From Lycium barbarum (lineage: Eukaryota; Streptophyta; Magnoliopsida; Solanales; Solanaceae), in assembly GCF_019175385.1 (NCBI RefSeq), contig NC_083348.1, positions 44,476,950-44,540,949 on the forward strand: a DNA stretch of 64,000 nucleotides, written 5' to 3'. Within the stretch, counting starts at the first letter, position 1. Each line of letters begins with the position of its first letter. The position numbers were made by a program, and so were the translations under genes. Below, piece by piece: positions 25,002 to 36,700 of this stretch. The notes beneath the pieces are model-generated. The model was not told the DNA's origin. It saw only the letters and a list, made by a program, of their open reading frames with translations, and ran no database searches.

Positions 25002-25287
25002 AAAGTGGTATCAGAGCGGTTAGTCCTCAGAATGTCTACAGGCCGTGTCTAGTAGAGTCTTGTTTATCGATGTGTTGTGCACCACATCTATAAACAGGAA
25101 GCTACAGGGCATTTAGGATGTTACCCTTCTTTGGAATCTTAGATCGTGCGATAAAGCTGTATGAATAGGATGATTCTCCCCTACGAATGGCTGTACCTAC
25201 AGCGAGGCTCCAAAAGAGCAGGAGTGTCGGTATTTGGGGAAAATGTTTCTGACCCCCTTCTTGCAGGTGATTGCAGGTTGATAAATA
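25002..25287 (+). other. Leader and primer-binding site of element B
   Basis: TGGTATCAGAGC at 25006-25017 is the complement of the initiator tRNA-Met 3' end, four bases from the LTR. The leader shares long stretches with the C leader, for example AGTAGAGTCTTGTTTATCG. It ends with two acceptor-like TTGCAG sites at 25261-25266 and 25271-25276, the first behind a pyrimidine-rich CTGACCCCCTTC stretch, shortly before the ATG at 25288. Confidence 0.85.
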
Positions 25288-25803
25288 ATGAAGAGGAGCG
25301 CGCCGGATGATGGGGTTGGGGGTGCTAATAAGACCCCGAGGACATTACCAGGACCGAGTAGGCAGATCCCCAGCTACTCGATTGAGACAGACCCTTCGGA
25401 GGATCCAGAGACAATTCCTCCAGAGTTTTTGATCCCCGGAGCAGAGGCTCCCAGGGAAGACAGTTATGACACCGACCCTTCGGAGGACCCAGCGACGATA
25501 CCTCCAGAGTTTCTTACTCCCAGAGAGGAGGATAGCCCCGATACTGAGCCACCAGAGCATTCCTCTGGGACGCCGGAGGAGGAGGTTCCCGAGGATGTGC
25601 CTGCAGCTCCGGTAGTGGAGCAGTATGTTAGACAGGCTTCCCCGGAGAGTGTCACGCCATACTCCAGCCCTTTGTCCTGGCCGTCGGTGAACCAGGAATT
25701 GCCAGGCTACCTACACTCCTCCGATTCAGATGCAGGGAATAGTGGGGGCCAGACAGACGATGATGATGAGGGACACGGTTCCCACGGCAGCTCCCAAGGT
25801 TAG
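25288..25803 (+). CDS. Unrecognised acidic, proline-rich 171-residue protein of element B
   Basis: This is the only substantial plus-strand ORF of the internal region and occupies the position of gag. The ATG is the first after two splice-acceptor-like sites. The protein is rich in Pro, Glu, Asp and Ser. A short basic N-terminus (KRSAPDDG..NKTPR) is followed by two copies of a segment of about 30 residues beginning TDPSEDP(E/A)TIPPEFL, then Pro/Glu-rich sequence, and an acidic Asp/Glu/Gly/Ser C-terminus with DDDDEGHGSHGSS. No zinc knuckle, protease or transmembrane segment is visible, and it is probably disordered. I do not recognise a family. It could be a decayed or specialised Gag N-terminus or a captured fragment. 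Codon structure is intact, which weakly supports it being real. Confidence 0.55.
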   Translation: MKRSAPDDGVGGANKTPRTLPGPSRQIPSYSIETDPSEDPETIPPEFLIPGAEAPREDSYDTDPSEDPATIPPEFLTPREEDSPDTEPPEHSSGTPEEEVPEDVPAAPVVEQYVRQASPESVTPYSSPLSWPSVNQELPGYLHSSDSDAGNSGGQTDDDDEGHGSHGSSQG

Positions 25804-26546
25804 ACTCGAGATTGATCAGTATAAACATATAAGCTTCCTAGAATTTTCGATGTGTGTGTGATATCTGTAAAACGTTGTTCTATGAAGACGACGGAAATTT
25901 AAAAGGATTAGAGACCTAGCGACCAAAGGCAAGGGCGACTGAGATGTCCCCACCACCAATGTGAGTCTAGAAATCCCGGATGAAAGTAAACAGGAAAGTG
26001 CCTCCGATGATGTTGGGCACGTGTGGTAAGTGTCGACGACGTTATAGTTCTTATTTGAAGTTTTCAGCCCGTGTGGATGCGATACGACATGATATGATAT
26101 GTATGTGTGTGTATATGTGTTGGCCCTGTGAGGCATGATTGGTATTTCTGGTGTACAAGTTTTGGATAGTAAGAAAAATAGAGGAACCTCTGCCCAAATT
26201 TTTCCAGAAATATGGAAGTAAATATGTAGACTAAGTACAAAAAGGTCCCGCGATACTTGTCCGACTTTAGTTTTCTTCTGTCGGTGGCCGGAGAACACCT
26301 TACGGTGATATTTTATCAGATTCCACCGACTATTTGGAGGCGGAATTCGTGGGACGAAGACTTAAATCCGTGGGTTATCCGTAATCATATGTATATGTGT
26401 ATGAAAGTGAATGTTTAAGATTCAGAAAGGGGATGTGGTAATGGTACGACTTAGCCGGGGGTGGGACCCGCTACAAAGATTTTCCGAAAATTTGCTAAGA
26501 CCCCGATTTGCTCTAAAATTACGTGACAAAGGTCGTGCGGGGCGAT
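25804..26546 (+). other. Non-coding internal sequence of element B
   Basis: No protein-like ORF is seen on either strand. Around 26118-26230 a stretch (TTGGCCCTGTGAGGC, GGTATTT, CTCTGCCCAAATTTTTC) resembles the last part of LTR C near 36589-36680. It may therefore be LTR-derived. Confidence 0.5.
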
Positions 26547-26666
26547 CGACGAAATTATATCAGCCCTAACGCGTCGAAATGCATGAAAGTTTCGGAGTTA
26601 AGCGTGCTCAAGCCAGAGCAATTCTGGGATGGGTGACCCCCTGGGAAGTAATGCAAAATTTTGCAC
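26547..26666 (+). pseudogene. 5S-rRNA-like sequence inside element B
   Basis: The 120-bp stretch aligns end to end with plant 5S rRNA as I know it, with few or no indels. The strongest parts are AGTTAAGCGTGCT (box A), the neighbouring CAGAG intermediate region, GGATGGGTGACC and CCTGGGAAGT (box C), plus the terminal TTGCAC. The 5' third is more diverged (ATATCAGCCCTAACGC against the 5S ACCAGCACTAATGC). It lies in the same orientation as B. It is too diverged to be a functional rRNA gene, but the polymerase III internal promoter blocks are the best-kept part. The Cassandra TRIM elements carry 5S sequence in their LTRs; here it is internal in a much larger element. Confidence 0.75.
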
Positions 26667-26867
26667 AAAAGTAAGTATGATAGATATAAATGGAGAATTG
26701 GGGTAATTAAAAGGAAAAGCGAATGTGTGGAGTAATTAGTGCCCTTACAGGAGTCGCGCAGAACGAGGCGGACTAAATGGGCAAAAAGAAAAGGGTACAA
26801 CCCCGCTCGGGAAATTGAGCGAATCCGAATAACAGTCAAAGATGTTCGCCAGTAAGATAGTAGTAAA

Positions 26868-26912
26868 TATATGTGTATGTGTGTATGTGTATGTGTATGT
26901 GTGTATGTATGA
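26868..26912 (+). repeat. GTATGTGT microsatellite
   Basis: An imperfect run of GTATGT and GTGTAT units, about 45 bp. Confidence 0.85.
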
Positions 26913-27249
26913 TTTTCATCTGGTGCCCATATGGATTGAAAGCCGAGTCCTGGCAACTAATATTGTGATCGGCGAAAGGTTTTACTAAACCGAATACATG
27001 AAACGAAGCGGGGGTGAGGGCACAGATGTTGTCAGGGACTAGAAAAACCCCTATTCCATTATAACTCAGTCTGGTATGACGATGTCTGAAAAGGAAAATG
27101 AGTATGGATCGTAGGAAAGAGGAAGGATAAGAAGTGTGAATAAGCGGAATCTCTGAAAGAGTCGATAAACGACACGCGAGACGATTTGTATGACAACTTG
27201 GCTAGCCAGGTCACCAATAAGGGAATTTTCCATAAATCACTGGAGCCCT

Positions 27250-27790
27250 ACTAAGAGTGATCTGATTCGGCTTCAGATTCTATATGTTATACTTCTGCAC
27301 TTCAGATTCTGCTAAGGCTCTGTCTATTACGCCTCTATACTTCTGAACTCGATTATGTTCCCACCTGATAAATCTTTGTACATCCGATTCTGAATATGAT
27401 TCTGGTCGACATACTTCTGTATGATTGATTCTGAATGCGTTTCTGTCTGACATATCTCTGTACGATTAACTCTGATTACGAATCTGTCTGACACACCTCG
27501 GTATGTCTGACTCCGGATATGAATCCGTCTGATATGCTTCTGTGCGTCTGATTTCGATCGCACGCCTGCCTGATACATCTCCGTATGTCTGATCTTGATT
27601 ACGACTCTATCTGATACATTTCTGTCTGTCTGACTTTGATCATGATTTTGTATGATACATTTCTGTACGTCTGACTCCGATCTCCGATCTGTCTGACATA
27701 CTTCCGTGCCCCTGACTTTGACTACGAATCCGTCCGCCATGGTTGAGTACGTCTACCTCCGATTACGAATCCGTCCGATATGCTTCTACG
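27250..27790 (+). repeat. Degenerate minisatellite of about 42 bp units in element B
   Basis: About 11-12 imperfect units, each containing TCTG(A/T)CATAC.TCTGTATGTC and GATTACGAATCTG variants. The same vocabulary (TCTGTATGTCTGATT) builds the LTR minisatellite. A 137-residue open frame on the minus strand (27327-27740) is only a reading of this array. Confidence 0.75.
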
Positions 27791-28146
27791 CGTTCGGTTC
27801 TAGTTCTGAATCTGTTGGTATGAAGTGTCTAGTATGAAGTGGGATTACGAAAACGTGGTAGGCATCTCAGGAGTGTAACAAGAAATGATATGGACTATAA
27901 TGTCTGGAAAGCGTTTGTCTGTTACAAGAATATAGCTTATGGTTTGATGATTATGTGGGGTATGAGAAAATATATTATGAAGTCATTTGAATCAGTAATG
28001 TGAAAAATTACCCCATAATGTTGGTAAAGAAGTCATGCCGGAAAGTCAGTAAAGGACGACTATAAAGAGAACCCTCCCGAAGTAGTATGACGCCCCATAA
28101 GGTCAATTTAACATTCGAGGACGAATGTTTTTAAAGGGGACGTCAG
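27791..28146 (+). promoter_or_regulatory. 3' untranslated region, conserved hairpin and polypurine tract of B
   Basis: CATTCGAGGACGAATG at 28112-28127 is followed by AAAGGGGACGTCAG (28133-28146) directly before the 3' LTR. The hairpin is identical to those of A, C, E and Z, despite B having no pol gene. Confidence 0.85.
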
Positions 28147-31100
28147 TGTTACATCCGACGTTTTTGCTTATTCGAAAATTCAAGATAAATTGACTTGTAA
28201 TGAATAAGGCCACAATTGGACATTTCTTGGTGTGAATGTGTCGGTTATAAATACGTTGGAGTGGAATTACGGAAGGAGGCCAAGGGCAAAATTGGAATTT
28301 TGGAAACTTGCTTCATGAATTACAAAATAAAGCCAATTGGACTCAAAAAAAGAATAAGAAAGTGAGGCCCAAATTTAAGGGCCCAACCGGCCACACCATT
28401 GATCCAAGCCCATGGATTAATTAAATTCTATGTGACATTATATAACTATCCTAATCTATAGAACATTCAAGAATAAACAAGAAAAACCAAGAACAAGAAA
28501 AGAAAGAAGCCAATTCGGCTAGAGAGAAAAAGAAAGAAAGAAAAAAGAAAAAAATCCTTGGAGCTTCAATCTTGATTCAAGAATTCTAATTTTGTTGCAA
28601 TCTTGCCAAGTGCAAGATTCTCTACAACTTGGTATAATTATCTTGCCAAGAGGACAACGTTAGTGGCAAGTGAAGAACTTGAAGGAAAGGTAAGAATTTT
28701 GTGCTTTTGTTATGTTGTGAGAGGTGTATGTATGATGTAGTGAGTGGAAATGAATGAAAAGCATGAAAATTTTGTGTGTTGGAATAGGATGTGTGTTGGC
28801 CGAATATATGCATATTTATTGCATAGTTATGGTGACTTGAATTCATGTTGAAATCTAGTTGTGATTATGGTAGGACTTGTATTAGAAATGAAAGTTGAAT
28901 GAATTAGTGAAAGTTGGAAAAAAATAGTATGTGGCCGTGAGATGCAAGGAGTGAAATGGAAGTGAATTAAATTTTGTTAGTATGTTAATTGTGTTGATTG
29001 AGAAATGAATGAAGGAGTAATGGTTTTTGTTGTTATGGAAGAATGGTTATTAAGTTGTTGAAGGAAATTATTTAACTTTGTTATGGTTTATGTAAAAATG
29101 TAAATGAAAGTATCAAGAGGTAAATTATGATTATTGTTGATGAATTTGGAAGATGGAAATGTATAATTAACTTGTATGTTGAAAGTTAGGAAAAATTGGA
29201 CAAGTAGTGGCTTAACGGAAAGTTGGTATGTTTTGCATATCTTGTGTATATTGTGTGGAAATGGTATGATATGCCTCCGACGTATGCTGTAATGATTTTG
29301 ATGGATGATGAATATGAGAATAACAAGTTTGGTTTGGAAATGTAAGTTGGAAACGAAAGATGTTTCGTTATGTCGACAGATGGCTAGTGATGCCATAGTG
29401 TATGTTTTAATGTCTGTTATTGTTTTGATGTTGTCTCTGGGTTGTTGTGTTGATGAATTGAGCCGAGCTAAGTCTCGGGGATGTCTTATATACAGAGGAA
29501 ATGCTGCCGAAATTTCGGTAGGCAAGTCTGTGTTAAGTTGAATTATTGAAAAGTTTGAAACTAACAAATGGTAAACTTGACTATTTCTAGATTTTGGACG
29601 AAATTGAAGTCGACGCCAAGCGAGCGTAAGGCACTATCGAGGTATGTGAAGCATTTCCCTTTGTTCCTAGGCATGTTCTGGATGTGATAGGCTCGGCCGC
29701 GAGCCTTAAGTACGACTCCGTTCCCCGGAATTCGAGACGGAAAACCGCTCCAATTCCTTCAATTCAATTGAAGCTATTTTCTAACAAATTGCCTTTAAAG
29801 TGAGTTTTTGTACAAAACATCCCTAAACGGAGTCGGAACACTTCCAAACGATTATGGATGACCTCATAAGGTCTATTAGCGATAATTTACATATGTTGCC
29901 TCGAGTTGGTCCGAGGCGGGCCCGCAAGGCCCGATATCTTCTGTAATACATTAAATACTTCCGTTTTGTCCGATTTTCTCAGAAACCATCGGAACTATTA
30001 TTTTGATTATGATACAACTATTTTTATGAAATTCTTACAAAATGATTTCTGAACATCTGAGAATCTGATTCTGATAATAATCTGTCGTGCCTTCCCAAGT
30101 AGGATATAGGCGCGTACTATGCATACTATCTGTATACTCTGATTTTGACTCGCCGTTTGGCACCCTTCAGTCTGATTGAGTCTGTATGTGAGTCTGTATG
30201 TATGTGGTTTCTCATGGATCTGTTCGTGGCTGTCTCAATGCATTCCTTCACTGCGTCCCAGGCCAGGTTCTGTTATCGTGCATATTCCTCTGCATTGTTC
30301 ACCGCGTCCCTCGGTGTGCTGGCCGGGATCTGTTATATCTGTATGATTATGATATATTGATCTGTGTATGGGGATGGCGGCCAGGATGGCATCTGATATG
30401 ATCTGATCTGATCTGATCTGATTCTGTCTGTCCACCGCGTCCCGTACTAAGAGGGCCGGGTTCTGGTACCGCGCCCCCAGACAGGGCCGGAATCTGTATG
30501 TCTGTATGCATGTGCCATCAGTATTTATATAAGAACATGCCTCTGTATGGTTCAGTATGACTCTGCACTACTCTGCATGCATAATTCTGTCTGTCCGTCT
30601 GAATTACGACTATGTCTGTATGTCCGTATGGCTTCTGATTCTGTATGTCCGTATGGATTCTGATTCTGTATGTCCGTATGGATTCTGATTCTGCTCGTCT
30701 GTCCGGATTATGATTCCGTCGGTCTGTCCGAACCATGATTCTGTTTATCTGTATGGACCACAATTTTGTATGTTTGTCTGGATCATGACTCTGCCCGTCT
30801 GTCTGATGTATGGTTCTGTCCGTTATATTTCTGTTACTCCGGTTCGGAGTATGATTGTATCTGTTATGTTTCTGCTTTACATACTCGGTACATTTTTCGT
30901 ACTGACCCCCTTTCTTCGGGGGCTGCGCTACATGCCCGCAGGTACAGACGCACCAGGGGATACGCCGCCAGCGTAGGTTTCTGACTCTGCTGTTCGAAGA
31001 GCTCCTTTGATCCGGAGCGTACACTTTTGGTATATATCTTTTGTTTTCCGTATGTTCTGTATGTGTGGAAATTCTGGGTACGGCGGGGCCCTGTCCCGTC

Positions 31101-31370
31101 ATCTGATTCTGTATGTCTGTAGAGGCCTGTAGATAGATGTGTGGGTTACGGGTTTCGTCTGTATGTTAGCCTTATCGGCTTATCTGTAAATGTCTGCATG
31201 TTCAGGTATATACATATATATGTTTGCGCGCGTGCCGTATCTGTATCGGCTTACTTCGGTAACATCTGTTTTAAAAAAAAATATATGTATGATATGAAAT
31301 TCGGTCAGGTAGGTATGTACGGGTACCCAGTTAGGGTACCAGTCGCGGCCCACGGGGTTGGGTCGTGACA
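28147..31370 (+). repeat. 3' LTR of element B
   Basis: A 3224-bp copy of 21783-25001. The donor (28690), mini-exon (29591-29641), minisatellite and both hairpins are all preserved. It ends GGGTCGTGACA followed by the target duplication GTCAG. Confidence 0.92.
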
Positions 31371-33498
31371 GTCAGGACATTGAATGTACTGGTATATAAA
31401 ACAACTGAAAGAAATAACATGGGACATGAAATAACATGATAAGATGTGAAACTGAAAACCTGGACATGAACATGAGCATGAATACATATAAGTAAAGTCT
31501 GAAAATAATAAATCAATGGAAATACATGTATATATAAGTGTTTGTAACATGGGGAGTGCTATAGTATAACCGACAACATGATCTGGTACTTGCGTCCTAC
31601 CAGCAGAACACTCATATCTTGCCAGGAATATGAGATTTAAGTAATAATAAGCATGTAAGGATCCAAACTGCATAATGAAGGTGTCACGACCCGTCTAGGG
31701 GCCGTGACGAGTACCCGATACTTGTACCGAGCACCCCTTGTCTATCGTTTTACCTTTACCTCTTAGCAAGCCATGTAAACAGAGCCATTTTTTTTTAACA
31801 TTAACATTAGCGGCGTCATTCTGAACATAGACTAATAAACTTCGTTATCACTTATACATTAACATTAGCATGCCAAAACACCATATACCTAACTATACTT
31901 AACTGACTGTACATATCTGTCTACGAGCCTCTAGACGTAGTACACTTATACATAGAAAGGGCTGAGTACTGCCGTGCCCGAATGTATATACACAAAATAG
32001 TACCAAGGAAGTTAGGCTCCGGAATAACTGGAGCACTGTCAACACTGCTGGTAGAGCTTCTAAGTATCAAATCCGCCTGTCTGCTGACCTGCGCGGCATG
32101 AAACGCAGCGTCCACAAGAAGGGACGTCAGTACGAATAGTGTACCGAGTATGTAAGGCATGAATAGTAATATACAGAAAATATGAATCATGTATAATGAC
32201 ATAAGAGAGTTACAACACATGTCCTGGGATAGAAACATAACCTGTATATATATGTACCCTTGGCAGGTGCTATGCGTACTTAGCTTTCCTTTAAGAATCT
32301 TTCCTTGTTCATATACATATACATATAAAATAGGACATCTCATATTGCCGAGGCGTCGGCAGCCGATCCATTTAACCATAAATATACACATCCCGCGTCC
32401 GGGCATCCCGCGTCCGGGACGATATCATATCATGTAATGCCAACTGATCAGGTGGATATGCGTTCATAACGCTCTGCCCTTACCTCCATTTTCCCCGTAT
32501 ACACATGCATATATCATGTACATATATCAGCGTCTATAGCGCTCTAGCTCTTTTATCATATACATATACGTGTGTCATGTAGGTACATCAGCGTCTATAG
32601 CGCTCTAGCTCTTTCGTCATGTGCATATTTTAAAAATATATACGCATATCCTACATACATTTATATGTCTTATATGCATTTACGTATCCTATAAACATAT
32701 ATCTCATAGGCACGCAGGAAAGGCCAAAGAAGAATCATGTAGTCATCGGAGTGACGTAAGGTCGGTGACCTCCAATTATATTATAGAATACTCGTGATCG
32801 CTTTGTCTCACCTTGAAGGAACGAGTATTTTAAGGTGAGACTACCAACGGGGAATAATATTAAAGTAAACGTAGAATGAAATCGGGGCATCATAGATGAC
32901 CGTTCATAGACTTTGAAATCTTTTAGAAAATAAAGTCATAGCTAGGAAATATAAATAAGATTCAAAAATTTGTTTATCATTTTCATGTTTACATAAGATA
33001 CTTAGCTTAGTCATCTTAGTCATAGAGTCGTTCCGGTAGTACGTATCATAGGCATATTCTCTTATCTAACATCATTGTTATCATTATCGTCATGGAAGTG
33101 CCCTCGTTAGAGGAGTCATAGTATTTATCATTTGGTATTGAAATCGGGATCAAAGGTCCCCTTTGGATTCACTTCAAGTAAGTCAAGCAAGACTGTAAGG
33201 AAAAATCCTAGAGTAGCGGGCCCACCTCGGGCCGGATGAGGTAGCGTATACGATTTACGTATGTTACGTGTCATAGCGTTACTTGTGAGGGTCTTAGGGT
33301 AATCGGGTCCCATTTATACAAGTTCTAAGGGTGTAGGAGGTTTTTCCAACAATTGGCAGACTTTCTAGTTCAATTCTATTGAACAAAAAGTGGAAAACTT
33401 TAGGTGCGGATTCCGGGGAACCGAGTTGTCCCCGAGGCTCGTACCCAACTTATTTCAACTAAGACATGCCATAGAAAGAAGGGTGAAGCCTTACATAC

Positions 33499-33550
33499 CT
33501 CTTTCCGCTCCTTTTGCTATTCCAAATTCACGTCACAATTTCGTCAAAAT
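33499..33550 (-). other. Predicted mini-exon inside solo LTR D
   Basis: A 52-nt segment on the minus strand, preceded by CAATTTGCAG and followed by GTATGT. It begins ATTTTGACGAAATTG like those of W, B and C. It is a splicing prediction only. Confidence 0.45.
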
Positions 33551-33713
33551 CTGCAAATTGGTCGTTTTTACCAAAACTCTCATTAGTATACTTAGAGTTG
33601 AAATCTTAAGGAAACACTTGGCTACCGAAATTTCGGCAGCATTTCCTCTGTAAATATACCATCCTCAACATTCAACATAGCCAAATTCTCAACCAACACA
33701 ATCCGGGAATTCA

Positions 33714-36700
33714 TGTTATATCCCGTGTTTTCACACGTTTGGAAAAATTCGATAAATATTGGATTCTTGAGATATAAGGTTAAATTTGATAGTTTGTTGA
33801 ACATAAGAGTTATGTATGAAAGAATATTATCGTGGAAGTGTGGGATAAGGCTAAGGGCAAAACGTGGAATTTCGGAAATTGGTTTCGGGAATTGCAAAAA
33901 TAAAATTTGTAGCCATTTGGGCTTGCAAAAATAAGAAGCACAATGAGGCCCATTTCTTGATATGGCCCAAACCCATGCCTTTAAGATATTTCCCATGTGC
34001 TAATTAGTGAATATTAGTCTTTAACTCTTAAGAAGGTTCAAGAGAAAAATAAGACAAGGAAAGAAAAACAAGAACAAGAGCAACACTAGAGACCATTTCG
34101 GGTTTGGCATAGAAAAATTACCCCCTCCAAATCTTGCCTCCAAAATTATTTTCTTGTTGGAATCCTACTAATTCTAGGTCCCTTCTCAACTTGGTGTAGT
34201 TGATTTGGAAGAAAGAGGTCTTGTTCCTTCAAGTTGACCTTATATTCAAGTGAAGAAAATTGAGTAAAAAGGTAAGAATTTATCCCTTATTATTGTGTTA
34301 TGAAGTCTTGTTTGTGTTGTAGTATGTAGAAATGAGTTGATTGTGTGAAGAAATGGAAGTTTGCAAAGTGGGTGTGTGTTATAGCTATATGGCCGTGAGT
34401 ATGTATATGTTGTATAGCCACAATGTATAGAATTCATGTTATATCTTAGTTGTGGTTGTGTGAAATGCATATAGGAATTGAAAGTTGCATGAATTTAGTT
34501 GATGTTGATAGAAGGGCATGGCCGTGTACTATGTTGAAGTTGGAATGGAATGGATTAAGTTTGTTTAGTATGTTAGTTGTGTTATTGAGATTCTTGTAAT
34601 GTAAATGAAGTTAGAATGATAAAAGTTTGTATCGAAATGAAATATGGAAGCTTATGTCGTTTTAGTACGATTTTATGACATTATGAAAATGAAGTTATTA
34701 GGTTGCTAATTATGACAAGTATTGATGAACTTGGAAGAAGGAAACATGTTATGAATACGTATGCCAAAGATTAGGAGTTTTGGATAAATTATGACTATGG
34801 CGGAAAGTTGTATATTATGTATATCGAGTGTATAACTTAAGGAAAATGATATGAAATGTCTCTAAATCTATATTGTGATGATCTTGAGTGATAATGGATG
34901 TGAAATCAATGATGTTAGTTTGAAAGTTTGGGTTAGAATGAAGGTTATGTCAACTTGTGAGAAAAATGACTAGTTGAAGGATAATTGTGGTTTTAATGTT
35001 CTTTGTTGATGTTGATGTTGTTGTTTGGGTTGTTGTTGATTGATTTGGCCGAGTTGAATTCTCGGGGGTGCTATATGTATAGGGGAAGTGCTGCCGAAAT
35101 TTCGGTAGACAAATAAGAGTTGAATTGAGCTTGTAGCATCTATAACCTACAATTGGTAAATGTGACCATTTGCAGATTTTCGACGAAACGGAGAGTGAGC
35201 TTGGATAGGCTTAAAAAGCTCAAAAGGTATGTAAAGCTACCCCGATCCTTCTTTTGGCATGTCTAAGTGTTTTAGGATCGGATTCGGGCCTCAAAAGACA
35301 TTCTTGGCCATCGGAATCCGCAAGAGAAAATCTCAGTTTTTCCTTCAGTAGAATTGAACCATTTTGATATGCTTTCCTGAAATTATGCAAACTTTCTCTA
35401 AACTCCTTGAAAAGCTATAGAATGTCCGTAGAACCTGTATAGGTGACCCCATAAGCTTAAAGGGCGTAATTTGAGCCCACCGCCTTGCTTGTTCCGAGGT
35501 GGGCCCGCTATTCCCGGTTTTGCCCTTAATGTACTAAAGTCTCCTTTTCGAACGATTTTTGAAAGAAACGTTACGACTACCCTTTTTATTACCTAACGAA
35601 TATGGTTTTAAATATTCTATTAAGTCTGATAAATTATTTTGACACTCGGAACGACTTCAGGAAGGTTATGCTTCTGTAATTTATTATGATGTCCGAAATG
35701 CTTTTATTATGATCCCGTCCGACTTCATTGGATGTGTTTGTCATTAATATGCCTCATCGAGTCTCTGAAAATATTTATGATATTTTAACTGCATTTAGTT
35801 TCTCACTACTCTATTCGTGGATGCCCCAATGATTCCCACACTGAGCCCGGGCCAGGATATGTTGTCAAGCGTAATCCCCTGCATTGTTCGCCGTGCCTCG
35901 ATGTGAGGGGGCAGGTATACGCGTACATGGGTTTGTGGAGTATGTTGTGCCATGTACGTTTGTTCTGATATGATTTACTATGGCCATCTGATATGACATA
36001 TTGTGTTATGGGGTTATGCCCCTATTCTGATTCTTCTGTGTTGTGGCACCAGCGTCGGGAGGGTGACCACGTTCTGTCTGCCGAGTCCCTTGGCAGGGGC
36101 CGGATTTGTTATGACATATGTTTCTGTACACACTCCGCATGTTTTGAAAATATATATTTGATACCTTGTATTTTCTGTTTACTTTCTGTACATTCTATAC
36201 CAGTTATGATTTTGTTTCTGCAACTCAGGCTTTACATATTCAGTACATATTTCGTACTGACCCCCTTTCCTCGGGGGCTGCGTTTTCATGCCGCGCAGGT
36301 ACTGACGACAGGTTTGCCGATCCGTCTGTCTAGGATATCTTTTCCGCCATTTGGAGCGCTCTTTTATTCAGAGCCATCTTTTGGTACAGTCTGTCACTTC
36401 TATATGTGTATATTCTCGTTCATGGGTACGGCGGGGCCCTGTCCCGCCATATGATTCTGTTGGTCCATTTAGAGGTCTGTAGACATGTTTGTGGGTTGGG
36501 ATCTTTCTGTACAGATATGTGTATGTGTTGTGTTTGGGCGATCCCCTTCGTCGCGGCGGCCGGTCCGCATATATTTAGATGTTGCTTTGTTGGCCCTGTG
36601 AGGCCTTTGTTGGTATTTTCTGCGTGCAGGGTATTTGGGATAGTCCGTAAAACAAAGGAAACTCTGCCGAAATTTTTCTGGAAATTATCTAAATTTAGAA

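Larger units (their letters stand above)
21783..31370 (+). mobile_element. Element B: non-autonomous LTR retrotransposon with 5S-like module
   Basis: It has two LTRs of about 3.22 kb, a perfect 5-bp target duplication GTCAG (21778-21782 and 31371-31375), a canonical initiator-Met PBS and a polypurine tract. The LTRs differ at roughly 40-45 sites by eye, about 1.3 percent, so it is younger than A and older than C. The 3.1-kb internal region lacks any recognisable Gag, protease, RT, RNase H or integrase. It contains one 171-residue ORF, a 5S-rRNA-like stretch and a minisatellite. Shared termini and hairpins suggest it is mobilised in trans by Tekay-type relatives, which is inference. Confidence 0.9.

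Noticed and set aside
26547..26666. Functional 5S rRNA gene
   Set aside because: Too many substitutions in the 5' third and in helices, and no clean T-run terminator after the 3' end. It is better called 5S-derived.
27327..27740. 137-residue repetitive minus-strand ORF in B
   Set aside because: It is generated by the 42-bp minisatellite. The repeat period is a multiple of three, so the frame stays open by chance.
21783..31370. Element B as a Cassandra TRIM
   Set aside because: Cassandra has short LTRs that contain the 5S sequence. B has LTRs of about 3.2 kb and the 5S-like block is internal.
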